Of a stretch of 64,000 bases of DNA, positions 55,466 through 64,000 are shown piece by piece. Both the position numbers and the translations under genes were made by a program. Position 1 is the stretch's first letter. Each line of letters begins with the position of its first letter. The notes beneath the pieces are model-generated. The model ran no database searches and had not been told where the DNA came from. It worked only from the letters and a program-made list of their open reading frames with translations. Location of the stretch: contig NZ_RDBL01000006.1 in assembly GCF_008042035.1 (NCBI RefSeq), positions 1,659,166 to 1,723,165 on the forward strand, read 5' to 3'. Origin of the DNA: Streptomyces sp. col6 (GTDB lineage: Bacteria; Actinomycetota; Actinomycetes; Streptomycetales; Streptomycetaceae).

Positions 55466-56986
55466 ATGACCTCCTCTTCTTCCCTTCCCCAGGACGCGCA
55501 CGACGCGCGGAGTGCCACGGAGAACGCGACCGAGAGCCTCACCGAGGGCCTGCGGGCCGACGCCCTGATGGAAGAGGACGTCGCCTGGAGCCACGAGATC
55601 GACGGGGAGCGGGACGGCGAACAGCTGGACCGCTCGGACCGCGCCGCGCTGCGACGCGTGGCCGGACTCTCCACCGAGCTCGAGGACGTCACCGAGGTCG
55701 AGTACCGGCAGCTGCGCCTGGAGCGCGTGGTGCTCGTCGGTGTCTGGACCTCGGGCACCGTGCAGGACGCGGAGAATTCGCTCGCCGAGCTGGCGGCGCT
55801 CGCCGAGACGGCGGGCGCCGAGGTGCTCGACGCCGTCTTCCAGCGCCGCGACAAGCCCGACCCGGCCACGTACATCGGTTCCGGCAAGGCGCTGGAGCTG
55901 CGTGACCTCGTCGTCGAGTCGGGGGCCGACACCGTCGTCTGCGACGGTGAGCTGAGTCCCGGCCAGCTGATCCACCTCGAAGACGTCGTCAAGGTCAAGG
56001 TGGTCGACCGGACCGCCCTGATCCTCGACATCTTCGCCCAGCACGCCAAGTCCCGAGAGGGCAAGGCCCAGGTCTCGCTGGCGCAGATGCAGTACATGCT
56101 GCCGAGGCTGCGCGGCTGGGGTCAGTCGCTGTCCCGTCAGATGGGCGGTGGCGGTACCAGCGGCGGTGGCGGCATGGCGACCCGTGGTCCCGGTGAGACC
56201 AAGATCGAGACCGACCGGCGCCGCATCCGCGAGAAGATGGCGAAGATGCGCCGGGAGATCGCGGAGATGAAGACCGGCCGCGACCTCAAGCGCCAGGAGC
56301 GCCGGCGCAACAAGGTGCCGTCGGTCGCCATCGCCGGCTACACCAACGCCGGCAAGTCCTCGCTGCTCAACCGCCTCACCGGGGCGGGCGTGCTGGTGGA
56401 GAACGCCCTGTTCGCCACCCTCGACCCGACCGTGCGCCGGGCCGAGACGCCGAGCGGCCGGGTCTACACCCTCGCCGACACCGTCGGGTTCGTCCGGCAC
56501 CTGCCGCACCACCTGGTCGAGGCGTTCCGCTCCACCATGGAGGAGGTCGGCGAGTCCGACCTCATCCTGCACGTGGTGGACGGCGCGCACCCGGTGCCGG
56601 AGGAGCAGCTCGCAGCGGTGCGCGAGGTGATCCGCGAGGTCGGGGCGACGGACGTCCCCGAGATCGTCGTGATCAACAAGGCGGACGCGGCGGACCCGCT
56701 TGTCCTCCAGCGCCTCCTGCGCAACGAGAAGCACGCCATCGCGGTCTCCGCGCGCACCGGCGCCGGTATCGACGAGCTGCTCGCGCTGATCGACAACGAG
56801 CTGCCCCGCCCGTCGGTCTCGATCGAGGCGCTCGTGCCGTACACCCAGGGCGGTCTCGTCTCCCGGGTGCACGCCGAGGGCGAGGTGGTCTCCGAGGAGC
56901 ACACGTCGGAGGGCACCCTGATCAAGGCGCGGGTGAACGAGGAGCTGGCCTCGGAGCTGGCCGCGTTCGTCCCCGCGGTGCACTGA
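55466..56986 (+). CDS. hflX: Ribosome-associated GTPase HflX
   Basis: 506 residues. The N-terminal HflX domain (about 80-255, DPATYIGSGKALELRDLV and ILDIFAQHAKSREGKAQVSLAQ) is followed by a Gly-rich linker with RGPGETKIETDRR and a GTPase domain with G1 GYTNAGKS (291-298), G3 DTVGF and G4 NKAD. HflX splits stalled 70S and 100S ribosomes. GTAAGG precedes the ATG. A strong terminator follows. Confidence 0.95.
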   Translation: MTSSSSLPQDAHDARSATENATESLTEGLRADALMEEDVAWSHEIDGERDGEQLDRSDRAALRRVAGLSTELEDVTEVEYRQLRLERVVLVGVWTSGTVQDAENSLAELAALAETAGAEVLDAVFQRRDKPDPATYIGSGKALELRDLVVESGADTVVCDGELSPGQLIHLEDVVKVKVVDRTALILDIFAQHAKSREGKAQVSLAQMQYMLPRLRGWGQSLSRQMGGGGTSGGGGMATRGPGETKIETDRRRIREKMAKMRREIAEMKTGRDLKRQERRRNKVPSVAIAGYTNAGKSSLLNRLTGAGVLVENALFATLDPTVRRAETPSGRVYTLADTVGFVRHLPHHLVEAFRSTMEEVGESDLILHVVDGAHPVPEEQLAAVREVIREVGATDVPEIVVINKADAADPLVLQRLLRNEKHAIAVSARTGAGIDELLALIDNELPRPSVSIEALVPYTQGGLVSRVHAEGEVVSEEHTSEGTLIKARVNEELASELAAFVPAVH

Positions 56987-57006
56987 GCCGTACCGCACGG
57001 AAACAA

Positions 57007-57044
57007 CCGGAGGCCCGTTCCCCCACCAGGGAACGGGCCTCCGG
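57007..57044. terminator. Bidirectional terminator between hflX and the serine protease
   Basis: A 16-bp perfect stem (57007-57022 with 57029-57044) and 6-nt loop. Confidence 0.93.
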
Positions 57045-57064
57045 CCGTCGTGCCGACGGCGCCG

Positions 57065-58240
57065 TTACTGGGCGCCGTACTTCTCGCTCATCATGGTGAA
57101 GATCTGCTCCGCGCCCTCGCCGAGGTGCGGTCCGGCGAGCCAGCCCGACGTGACCGGGCCGATCGACGTGTTGGAGACCAGTGCCAGCTTGCCGTCACTG
57201 CCCTCGCTGAACCAGCCGCCGCCGGACGAACCGCCGGTCATCGAGCAGCCGATGCGGTACATCGTGGGCGTGGCGGGGCTGATCGAGAGCCGGCCGGGGC
57301 GGTCGATGCACTTGTGCATGATCAGACCGTCGTACGGCGGGGCCGCCGGGTAGCCCCATGCGCCCATCGCGCTGATCTGCGCGATCTCGGGAGCATCGAA
57401 GTTCACCGTCAGGGCGTTGCCGACGGTCTCCTCAAGGGACTTGGTGCCCTGCTCAGGCTTCACGTGCAGGACCGCGTAGTCGTACGGGGCGCCCTCGCCA
57501 CCGGTCGGGCCGCCGTCCTTGATCCACTCGCCGGAGGTGCTGGCCCAGTCCGCCCAGTAGGCGCCGTACGGGGTGATCTCCTGCTGCTGCGCGTTCCCCA
57601 GCTGCGCGGCGCTCTTGCCCTTGTCGTTGTACGCGGGCACGAAGACGATGTTGCGGTACCAGCCGCCGGCGGCTCCGGCGTGGACGCAGTGTCCGGCGGT
57701 CCACACCAGGTTGGACTTGCCGGGGTTCTTCGGGTCCTTCACGACCGTGCCCGAGCAGACCATGTGGCCCTTGGGGGAGTCGAAGAAGACCTTCCCGACC
57801 GGGGCCGCGTAGTTGTGGTACGGAGTCTTCTCGCGCTCGGCGGTGACCGGCTTGGGCTCCGGGTCCGAGACGCCCTGGTCGCCGGAGAGGTCTCCTGCGG
57901 ACATGGTCTTGGCCGGGTCCTTCGCCGACTTCATCCGGTCGGGCTTCCACAGCCCCTCGATGACCGGGTTGACGAAGTCCTTGGCCTCACGCAGCCACTT
58001 GTCCTTGTCCCAGTTCTTCCACTCGCCGTTCTTCCACTTGTCGGGGTCGACCCCGTGCTTCTTGAGCGTGTCGGCGAGGTCGGCGGGGATGCCGCCGTTC
58101 TTGCCGGTTCCCTCGGAAGCGGACGCCGAGGCGGACGGCTTGGCGGCGCCCTCGTCCTCGGTGGGGCCGCAGGCCGTGGCCGTCAGCGCGAGCGCGGCGA
58201 CCAGACCGGTCGCGGCGAACAGCGGACGTATGGATCGCAT
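57065..58240 (-). CDS. Trypsin-like serine protease lipoprotein, copy 1
   Basis: 391 residues. A signal peptide with lipobox ATAC (Cys24), a Ser-rich linker, then a conserved segment KWKNGEWKNWDKDKWLREAK (69-88) that gives the same sequence in copy 2. A chymotrypsin-like domain follows with His184 (WTAGHC), Asp254 (APYDYAVLHV) and Ser339 (GGSSGGG), and paired cysteines 162/185 and 311/332. All catalytic residues are present. AGGGGGA upstream of ATG 58240. Tandem with a close paralogue (58368-59600), so probably a duplication. The substrate is unknown. Confidence 0.88.
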   Translation of the reverse strand: MRSIRPLFAATGLVAALALTATACGPTEDEGAAKPSASASASEGTGKNGGIPADLADTLKKHGVDPDKWKNGEWKNWDKDKWLREAKDFVNPVIEGLWKPDRMKSAKDPAKTMSAGDLSGDQGVSDPEPKPVTAEREKTPYHNYAAPVGKVFFDSPKGHMVCSGTVVKDPKNPGKSNLVWTAGHCVHAGAAGGWYRNIVFVPAYNDKGKSAAQLGNAQQQEITPYGAYWADWASTSGEWIKDGGPTGGEGAPYDYAVLHVKPEQGTKSLEETVGNALTVNFDAPEIAQISAMGAWGYPAAPPYDGLIMHKCIDRPGRLSISPATPTMYRIGCSMTGGSSGGGWFSEGSDGKLALVSNTSIGPVTSGWLAGPHLGEGAEQIFTMMSEKYGAQ

Positions 58241-58283
58241 GAAAAGAATTCCCCCTGAAATCTGCACATTCGATGTCTGTGCG

Positions 58284-58358
58284 CCAGGGGCCCCCGGAGC
58301 GGACCGCGCCGCTCCGAAGGCCCCTGGCCTCCGCACATCCGCGCCCGAACGGGCGCGG
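58284..58358 (-). terminator. Stem-loops between the two protease genes
   Basis: A compound stem (CCAGGGGCC 58284-58292 with GGCCCCTGG 58319-58327, and GGAGCGG/CCGCTCC inside) and a second stem CCGCGCCCG/CGGGCGCGG (58339-58358). They lie just after the stop of copy 2, as a terminator for it. Confidence 0.8.
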
Positions 58359-58367
58359 GTCCTGCCG

Positions 58368-59600
58368 TTACTTGTCCGCGTACTTCTTGCTGACCGCGTC
58401 GTAGACGCCCTTGGCCTCCTTGCCGAGCCGCGGTCCGGCGAGCCAGCCCGCCGTCACCGGGCCGATGGAGGTGTTCGAGACCAGCGCGGGCTTGCCGTCC
58501 TGGCCGGTGGCGACCCAGCCGCCGCCGGAGGAACCGCCGGTCATCGAGCAGCCGATGCGGTACATCGTCGGGTCGCCCTGGGCGAGCGAGAGACGGCCCG
58601 GCTTGTCCTGGCACTGGAACATCTTCTGGCCGTCGTACGGGGCCGCCGCCGGGAAGCCGGTGGCCGTCATACCGGAGATCTTGGGCACGGCCGGGGCGTT
58701 GAACTCGACCGGCAGAGCCGAACCGACCGTCTCCTCCAGGGACTTGCCGCCGGCGCCCTCCTCGGGCGTGACGTGCAGCACGGCGAAGTCGTACGGGGCG
58801 CCCAGGCCGCCGACCGACGCGCCCTGGTCGATCCACTGCTGCGAGGTCTGCGCCCAGGTGCCCCACCAGATGCCGTAGGGGGCGACCTTCTCCTTCGGCG
58901 GCTTGTTGCGCAGCTCGGCCGTCGACATCCCGCTGTTGTTGTACGAGGGGACGAAGGCGATGTTGCGGTACCAGCCGCCCTTCTTGCCCGCGTGCACACA
59001 GTGGCCGGCGGTCCACACCATGTTGGACTTGCCCGGGTGGGCCGGGTCCTTCACCACGGTTGCCGAGCAGACCATCGAGCCCTCGGGGCCGTCGAAGAAC
59101 AGCTTGCCCGACTCCGCGGCGTTGTCGTGGTACTGCGTCTTCACGCCCACGGCCCGGACCGGCGCGGGCGTCGGGTCCGTCACACCCTCGTCGCCCGAGA
59201 TGTCGTTCTCGACCGGCTTCTCGGGTGCCTTGTCGGCGTCCCGCATGCGGTCGGGGTCCCAGAGGCCCGCGATGATCGGGTTGATGTAGTCCTTGGCCTC
59301 ACGCAGCCACTTGTCCTTGTCCCAGTTCTTCCACTCGCCGTTCTTCCACTTGTCGACGTCGATCCCGTGCTCCTTGAGCCGGTCCTTCAGATCGTCCGGG
59401 ACGGCGATCTTGTCGTCCGACGAGGCACTGGCCGAGCTGCTGCTGCTCGGCTCGGTGCTCGCGTCGTCCTCGGTCGGCCCGCAGGCGGTTGCCGTGAGCG
59501 CGAGGACGGCGGCGAACGCGGCGGTGGCGAGCACGGGGGAGGAGGCGCGGCGCGCACTTCCCCCTCGGCGTGCGGATATTCCTGGTCGAACGAGACGCAT
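58368..59600 (-). CDS. Trypsin-like serine protease lipoprotein, copy 2
   Basis: 410 residues with the same plan as copy 1: lipobox ATAC followed by GPTED, a Ser-rich linker, the KWKNGEWKNWDKDKWLREAK segment, His in WTAGHCVHAG, Asp in APYDFAVLHV and Ser in SMTGGSSGGGW. The two copies differ most in the linker and in surface loops (for example YHNYAAPVGK versus YHDNAAESGK). The ATG at 59600 has AGGGGGA. Its own hairpins separate it from copy 1, so each may have a separate promoter. Confidence 0.88.
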   Translation of the reverse strand: MRLVRPGISARRGGSARRASSPVLATAAFAAVLALTATACGPTEDDASTEPSSSSSASASSDDKIAVPDDLKDRLKEHGIDVDKWKNGEWKNWDKDKWLREAKDYINPIIAGLWDPDRMRDADKAPEKPVENDISGDEGVTDPTPAPVRAVGVKTQYHDNAAESGKLFFDGPEGSMVCSATVVKDPAHPGKSNMVWTAGHCVHAGKKGGWYRNIAFVPSYNNSGMSTAELRNKPPKEKVAPYGIWWGTWAQTSQQWIDQGASVGGLGAPYDFAVLHVTPEEGAGGKSLEETVGSALPVEFNAPAVPKISGMTATGFPAAAPYDGQKMFQCQDKPGRLSLAQGDPTMYRIGCSMTGGSSGGGWVATGQDGKPALVSNTSIGPVTAGWLAGPRLGKEAKGVYDAVSKKYADK

Positions 59601-59926
59601 CTGCTGATCCCCCTGGGACTTCGTAACTCAAAGCTTCTGTACTGCACTTGCGCGCGGCGCGCCGCGTGGTGCCCCGAACGGGCAGGGAGCGACGCGGGCT
59701 TCGGGTGTGCCCGAGCCCGGCGCGGTCCCCCACTATGCCGGTGCCGTCGTCGACGGTGTGCGGCAGGGTTGCGCTCCGCAAGGATCTTCGGATTTACCCG
59801 TGATCCTTTGCCCCCTCCGTCGTTGGTACGTGCGGGGGCACGGAGACAGCGTTCACCCTCGCAGACCGTCCTTACGGAATCGTACTGACGTGCAACGCAA
59901 CTGTTACAGCGGGAGGATCAAGAGCC
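59601..59926. other. Divergent spacer before the siderophore operon
   Basis: 326 nt without a supported gene. The GGGAGGATC ribosome site is at its right end. I searched for an iron-box (TTAGG..CCTAA type) by eye and found none. Confidence 0.5.
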
Positions 59927-61306
59927 GTGGCCGTGACCGAACCAGCTCCGGCGCCACCCCTCGCCCCCCACGAGGGCATCCTGCGCCGCCAGTCCCTGCG
60001 TGAATCGGCCGCCCGCACCTACGCCAGGTCGCTGCCGATCGTGCCGGTGCGGGCCCGGGGTCTGACCATCGAGGGCGCGGACGGGCGGCGCTACCTCGAC
60101 TGCCTTTCCGGGGCGGGGACGCTGGCGCTCGGCCACAACCACCCGGTCGTGCTGGAGGCGATCAAGAAGGTCATCGATTCGGGCGCCCCGCTGCACGTGC
60201 TGGACCTGGCCACACCGGTCAAGGACGCCTTCACCACGGAGCTGTTCGCCACGCTGCCGAGGCAGTTCGCCGACAACGCCCGCATCCAGTTCTGCGGACC
60301 CGCCGGCACGGACGCGGTCGAGGCGGCGTTCAAACTCGTCCGCGCCGCCACCGGCCGCAGCGGCCTGCTGGCCTTCACCGGTGCCTATCACGGGATGACG
60401 GCGGGCGCCCTCGCCGCTTCCGGCGGCGCCGAGGACGTACGGGTGACGAGGCTGCCCTTCCCGCAGAACTACCGCTGCCCCTTCGGCATCGGCGGCGAGG
60501 CCGGTGCGCGGACCGCCGCCCGCTGGACCGAGAACCTGCTGGACGACCCCAAGAGCGGCACACCCGCACCCGCCGGAATGATCCTCGAACCGGTCCAGGG
60601 CGAGGGCGGCGTCAACCCCGCGCCGGACGGCTGGATGCGCCGGATGCGGGAGATCACCGAGGACCGTTCCATCCCGCTGATCGCCGACGAGGTGCAGACC
60701 GGCGTCGGCCGCACCGGCGCCTTCTGGGCCGTCGAGCACAGCGGCGTCGTGCCCGACGTGATGGTGATGTCCAAGGCCATCGGCGGTTCGCTCCCGCTCG
60801 CCGTGATCGTCTACCGCTCCGAGCTCGACACCTGGCAGCCCGGCGCCCACGCCGGCACGTTCCGCGGTAACCAGCTCGCCATGGCCGCCGGAACGGCTAC
60901 CCTCGCGTACGTCCGGGAGAACGGCCTCGCCGAACGCGCCGGGGTCCTCGGCGACCGCATGCTCGCCGCCCTGAGATCGCTCGCCGCCGACCACCCGTGC
61001 ATCGGCGACGTCCGGGGGAGGGGGCTGATGATCGGCGTCGAGGTCGTCGACCCCGAAGCCCGCCCTCCGGGCACCGGCACGGAGCCGCCGCCCGACCCGG
61101 TCCTCGCCGCCGCCGTCCAGCAGGAGTGCCTGCGCCGCGGGCTCATCGTCGAACTCGGCGGCCGCCACTCCACCGTCGTACGCCTGCTCCCTCCCCTCAC
61201 ACTCACCGACGAACAGGCAACGGCGGTCGTCGACCGCCTCGCCGATGCCCTGGCAGCCGCGGAACGTTCACCGCACCGCCGCCTGCCGACCGGATCGATC
61301 CGCTGA
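59927..61306 (+). CDS. Diaminobutyrate--2-oxoglutarate aminotransferase
   Basis: 459 residues from GTG 59927. A class III PLP aminotransferase with the GPAGTDAVEAAFKLVRAATG, LIADEVQTGVGRTG and MSKAIGGS (PLP lysine) motifs. It is most like RhbA/EctB-type enzymes that make 2,4-diaminobutyrate from aspartate semialdehyde. The IucA/IucC and GNAT genes downstream show that the product goes into a siderophore. Ectoine synthesis is less likely because ectA and ectC are not adjacent. Confidence 0.88.
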   Translation: MAVTEPAPAPPLAPHEGILRRQSLRESAARTYARSLPIVPVRARGLTIEGADGRRYLDCLSGAGTLALGHNHPVVLEAIKKVIDSGAPLHVLDLATPVKDAFTTELFATLPRQFADNARIQFCGPAGTDAVEAAFKLVRAATGRSGLLAFTGAYHGMTAGALAASGGAEDVRVTRLPFPQNYRCPFGIGGEAGARTAARWTENLLDDPKSGTPAPAGMILEPVQGEGGVNPAPDGWMRRMREITEDRSIPLIADEVQTGVGRTGAFWAVEHSGVVPDVMVMSKAIGGSLPLAVIVYRSELDTWQPGAHAGTFRGNQLAMAAGTATLAYVRENGLAERAGVLGDRMLAALRSLAADHPCIGDVRGRGLMIGVEVVDPEARPPGTGTEPPPDPVLAAAVQQECLRRGLIVELGGRHSTVVRLLPPLTLTDEQATAVVDRLADALAAAERSPHRRLPTGSIR

Positions 61307-61334
61307 CCCCGGACACCCATACAGGAAGACCGCC

Positions 61335-63248
61335 GTGAACCCCACCCCCGCGCCCGAGGCCGACGGCCCTCCCCCCAGCCACCTCCCCGAGGCCGCCGCC
61401 CCCGGGCAACTCGCCGTCGAAACGACGACCGTGCCGCGCCAGAAGGAGACGCCGCACGAACGGTGGCGCGCATCGGGGCCCGCTTCCCCTGCCCCGGTGG
61501 CCCCGGACGCGGACACTCCGGCCCATGGCGCCGACCCGCTCGACCACCCCGACCCGCTCCGCGCGGCCGACGCGGCGGGCGTCGAGAACCTGCTGCGCTG
61601 CTGGGTCCGCGAGAGCGACCTGCCCCGGCCGGCGGGGGAGACCCTGCGCATCCCGCTCCCGGCGAGCGGTACCGCTCTGCTCGTCCCCGTCCTCCACTGG
61701 TCGGACACGGGCTGGCACCGCTTCGGGCCGCCCGCCGTGGAACAGGCGCCCGCCGCCGCGCCCGCCGCCGACGCCGTCACCGTGGCCGCCCTGCTCGGCC
61801 GCGAGTCCGGCCTCCACGACGGCACCGACATGGCGGGCCGGGTCGCCGACTCCGTACGGCGCACCGCCGCGTTCATCGAGGAGCGGCGCCGCCGGCCGCA
61901 CGCCCCCGACGAGGCGGACCTCTTCCTGACGGCGGAGCAGTCCCTTCTGCTGGGGCACCCGCTGCATCCCTCGCCCAAGAGCAGGGAAGGGCTCACCGAC
62001 GCCGAATCACGGCTCTACTCACCCGAGTTGCACGGCTCCTTCCCCCTCCACTGGATGGCGGCCGACCGCTCCGTCCTGGCGACCGACTCCGCGTGGACCG
62101 ACCAGGGCCGCCCCGTCCCCGCCGCCGACCTCGTCGCCCGGCATGCTCCGGGCCTGCCCTTCCCCGCACACACCGCGCTCATCCCCCTCCACCCCTGGCA
62201 GGCCCGCGAGTTGCGGAGCAGGCCCGAAGTCGCCGCCCTCCTCGGCTCCGGCCTCCTGCACGACCTCGGCCCGTACGGCGCCCCCTGGCACCCCACCTCC
62301 TCGGTGCGCACCGTGCACCGGCCGGGCAGCGACCTGATGCTGAAGCTCTCCCTCGGCGTCCGCATCACCAACTCCCGCCGGGAGAACCTCCGCAAGGAGC
62401 TCCACCGGGGCGTGGAGGTCCACCGGCTGCTCCGCACCGGGCTCGCCCGCCAGTGGCACGCGGCGCACCCCGGCTTCGACATCGTGCGCGACCCCGCCTG
62501 GCTCGCCGTCGACACCCCGGACGGCGCCCCCGTGCACGGCCTCGACGTCATGCTGCGGCACAACCCCTTCGAGCGGTACGACGACGCGGTCTGCATCGCC
62601 GGACTCACCGCCCCGCGCCCCTGGCCGGGCCGGCCGGGCCTGCACTCCCGCCTCGCCGACATCGTCCAGCGCCTCGCCGCCGCCACCGGCCGGACCACGA
62701 CGGCGGTCGCCGCCGAGTGGTTCCTGCGCTACCTCGAACGCGTCGTCCACCCGGTGCTCTGGCTGGACGCCCACGCGGGTGTCGCGCTCGAAGCCCACCA
62801 GCAGAACACCCTGGTCCTGCTCGACGCCGACGGCTGGCCCACCGGCGGCCGTTACCGTGACAATCAGGGCTACTACTTCCGCGAATCCCACCGCGCGGCG
62901 CTCGACCACAGGCTCCCCGGCATCGGAAAGGTCAGCGACACCTTCGTCACCGACGCCGTCACCGACGAGCGCTTCGCCTACTACCTCGGCATCAACAACG
63001 TATTCGGACTGATCGGGGCGTTCGGCGCCCAGCGGCTCGCCGACGAACAGATGCTCATCGACGCCTTCCGGCGCTTCCTGAAGTCGGCGAGCGAACTGGG
63101 TTCGCCCTTCCCCGCCCACCTGCTGGAGAACCCACGTCTGCGCTGCAAGGCCAACATGCTGACCCGCCTGCACGGACTCGACGAACTCGTCGGCCCGGTG
63201 GACACCCAGTCCGTCTACGTGACCATCACCAACCCCCTGCACGGCTGA
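61335..63248 (+). CDS. IucA/IucC-family siderophore synthetase
   Basis: 637 residues from GTG 61335 (AGGAAGA upstream). NRPS-independent siderophore (NIS) synthetase with ATP-binding residues in HPWQ, SSVRTVHRPGSDLMLKLSLGVRITNS and RDNQGYYFRES, and EAHQQN and CKANMLTRL in the C-terminal FhuF-like part. It joins a carboxylate, usually citrate, to an amine. The N-terminus carries a 50-residue Pro/Ala-rich extension not typical of the family. Confidence 0.9.
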   Translation: MNPTPAPEADGPPPSHLPEAAAPGQLAVETTTVPRQKETPHERWRASGPASPAPVAPDADTPAHGADPLDHPDPLRAADAAGVENLLRCWVRESDLPRPAGETLRIPLPASGTALLVPVLHWSDTGWHRFGPPAVEQAPAAAPAADAVTVAALLGRESGLHDGTDMAGRVADSVRRTAAFIEERRRRPHAPDEADLFLTAEQSLLLGHPLHPSPKSREGLTDAESRLYSPELHGSFPLHWMAADRSVLATDSAWTDQGRPVPAADLVARHAPGLPFPAHTALIPLHPWQARELRSRPEVAALLGSGLLHDLGPYGAPWHPTSSVRTVHRPGSDLMLKLSLGVRITNSRRENLRKELHRGVEVHRLLRTGLARQWHAAHPGFDIVRDPAWLAVDTPDGAPVHGLDVMLRHNPFERYDDAVCIAGLTAPRPWPGRPGLHSRLADIVQRLAAATGRTTTAVAAEWFLRYLERVVHPVLWLDAHAGVALEAHQQNTLVLLDADGWPTGGRYRDNQGYYFRESHRAALDHRLPGIGKVSDTFVTDAVTDERFAYYLGINNVFGLIGAFGAQRLADEQMLIDAFRRFLKSASELGSPFPAHLLENPRLRCKANMLTRLHGLDELVGPVDTQSVYVTITNPLHG

Positions 63249-63322
63249 GCAGCGGGGGCCCCGTCCGGCAGCAAGTCGCCCCAGTCCGCCGGTCGTCGAG
63301 AGCCGAGAGAGGAGCGCCACCC

Positions 63323-63913
63323 GTGTCCCTCCCCGACGCGCACGCCGGTCCCGGCCGCAGGGCGGACTGGGCCCCCGTCGCCACAACGGCCGGTGTGTTC
63401 CAGCTCGTTCCGGTCGAGCCGGAGCGCGATCTGGCGACGATCAGCCGCTGGATGAACGACCCCGCCGTCGCCGCCTTCTGGGAGCTGGCCGGCGACGCCG
63501 ACGTCACGGCCGCGCACCTCGCGCCCCAGCTCGCGGCCGACAGCCACAGCACCCCGTGGATCGGGGTGCTGTCGGGCACCCCCATGAGCTACTGGGAGCT
63601 CTACCGCGCCGACCTCGACCCGCTCGCCCGCCACTACCCGGCCCGTCCGCACGACATGGGCGTCCACCTCCTGATCGGCGAGGGACAACACCGGGGCCGT
63701 GGCACCGGCACGACGCTCCTGCGAGCCGTGACCGACCTTGTGCTCGACCACGTCCCCCTCTGCACCCGGGTCGTGGCCGAGCCCGACATCAGCAACATCC
63801 CGTCCGTCTCCGCGTTCCTGAGCGCCGGCTTCCGCTTCTCCGCCGAGATCGAACTCCCTGAGAAGCGGGCCGCGCTGATGATCCGCGACCGAGCCCACCG
63901 CACCCGCCCATGA
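63323..63913 (+). CDS. GNAT acetyltransferase of the siderophore operon
   Basis: 196 residues from GTG 63323 (GAGAGGAGC upstream). Similar to IucB/RhbD/Rv1347c-type siderophore acyltransferases (FQLVPVEPERDLATISRWMNDP, then the acyl-CoA loop GEGQHRGRGTGTTLL). It would acylate the N-hydroxylated diamine. It lies 74 nt after the synthetase. Confidence 0.88.
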   Translation: MSLPDAHAGPGRRADWAPVATTAGVFQLVPVEPERDLATISRWMNDPAVAAFWELAGDADVTAAHLAPQLAADSHSTPWIGVLSGTPMSYWELYRADLDPLARHYPARPHDMGVHLLIGEGQHRGRGTGTTLLRAVTDLVLDHVPLCTRVVAEPDISNIPSVSAFLSAGFRFSAEIELPEKRAALMIRDRAHRTRP

Positions 63914-63973
63914 ACGCTTCCCTCATCCATCCGCACCGCTCGAACCCCATCGGTTCCCTCCCGAGGAGTCCCC

Positions 63974-64000
63974 GTGCCGACATACCCTGCGCACCACCAC
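63974..64000 (+). CDS. Start of the next siderophore gene (cut by the window)
   Basis: GTG 63974 follows a GAGGAG ribosome site at 63963-63968, and the frame stays open to the edge (9 codons, MPTYPAHHH). In rhizobactin-like operons the next gene is often an N-hydroxylating monooxygenase, a decarboxylase or a second synthetase, but nine residues cannot tell which. Confidence 0.5.

Overview
The window is high-G+C actinobacterial DNA from a Streptomyces-type chromosome. Supporting signs are frequent GTG starts, strong third-position GC bias with long antisense shadow ORFs, a Streptomyces-style rRNA leader, and a gene order (RNase J, rrn, osaC/osaAB, ftsK, rimO-pgsA-cinA-clgR, recA-recX, gluDCBA/gluRK, miaB-miaA-dapF, rsh, hflX) that I recognise from memory as the conserved Streptomyces core. 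No transposase, integrase, phage or CRISPR sequence was seen.

Layout. 1-1.6 kb holds the end of RNase J, an rRNA promoter/leader, a strikingly abbreviated rRNA operon (about 175 nt of 16S joined directly to the last 100 nt of 23S, then an intact 5S) and tRNA-Thr(GGT). 1.6-11 kb is the osmoadaptation locus: osaC (kinase/PAS/GAF/phosphatase) divergent from osaA (hybrid kinase with about 12 HAMP units) and osaB (response regulator). 11-18.3 kb holds ftsK, a RodZ-like membrane HTH protein, then rimO-pgsA-cinA-(37-codon ORF)-clgR with overlapping stops and starts. 18.3-30 kb holds stress proteins (Dps, CsbD), a Nei-type glycosylase, a large Lhr helicase, an AraC regulator with azlCD, and a few conserved hypotheticals. 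30-32 kb is recA-recX behind a promoter region with both a LexA-like half site and an excellent PafBC-type promoter.

32-39 kb looks like the accessory stretch: a frameshifted conserved gene, a repeat-rich spacer, an ArsR-like regulator overlapping a large FtsX-type ABC permease that has no ATPase partner, then a sulfur cluster (rhodanese, cysteine dioxygenase) preceded by a tiny Cys-rich leader ORF, and an FAD monooxygenase. 39-45 kb is the glutamate ABC transporter gluABCD divergent from its two-component system gluRK. A TAXI-type binding protein follows.

46-57 kb carries tRNA modification (miaB, miaA), diaminopimelate epimerase, a (p)ppGpp hydrolase-like RSH protein with an eroded synthetase domain, an M1-family secreted peptidase and the GTPase HflX. 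57-59.6 kb holds two tandem paralogous trypsin-like lipoproteins. 59.9-64 kb begins a rhizobactin-like NRPS-independent siderophore operon (aminotransferase, IucA/IucC synthetase, GNAT, next gene cut by the window edge).

The items most worth checking are the truncated 16S/23S fusion, the cysteine leader peptide, the dual DNA-damage control of recA, the lone ABC permease next to a frameshifted gene, the degenerate RSH synthetase domain and the twin lipoprotein proteases. I did not find a clearly new multi-gene system; most of the window is conserved core.
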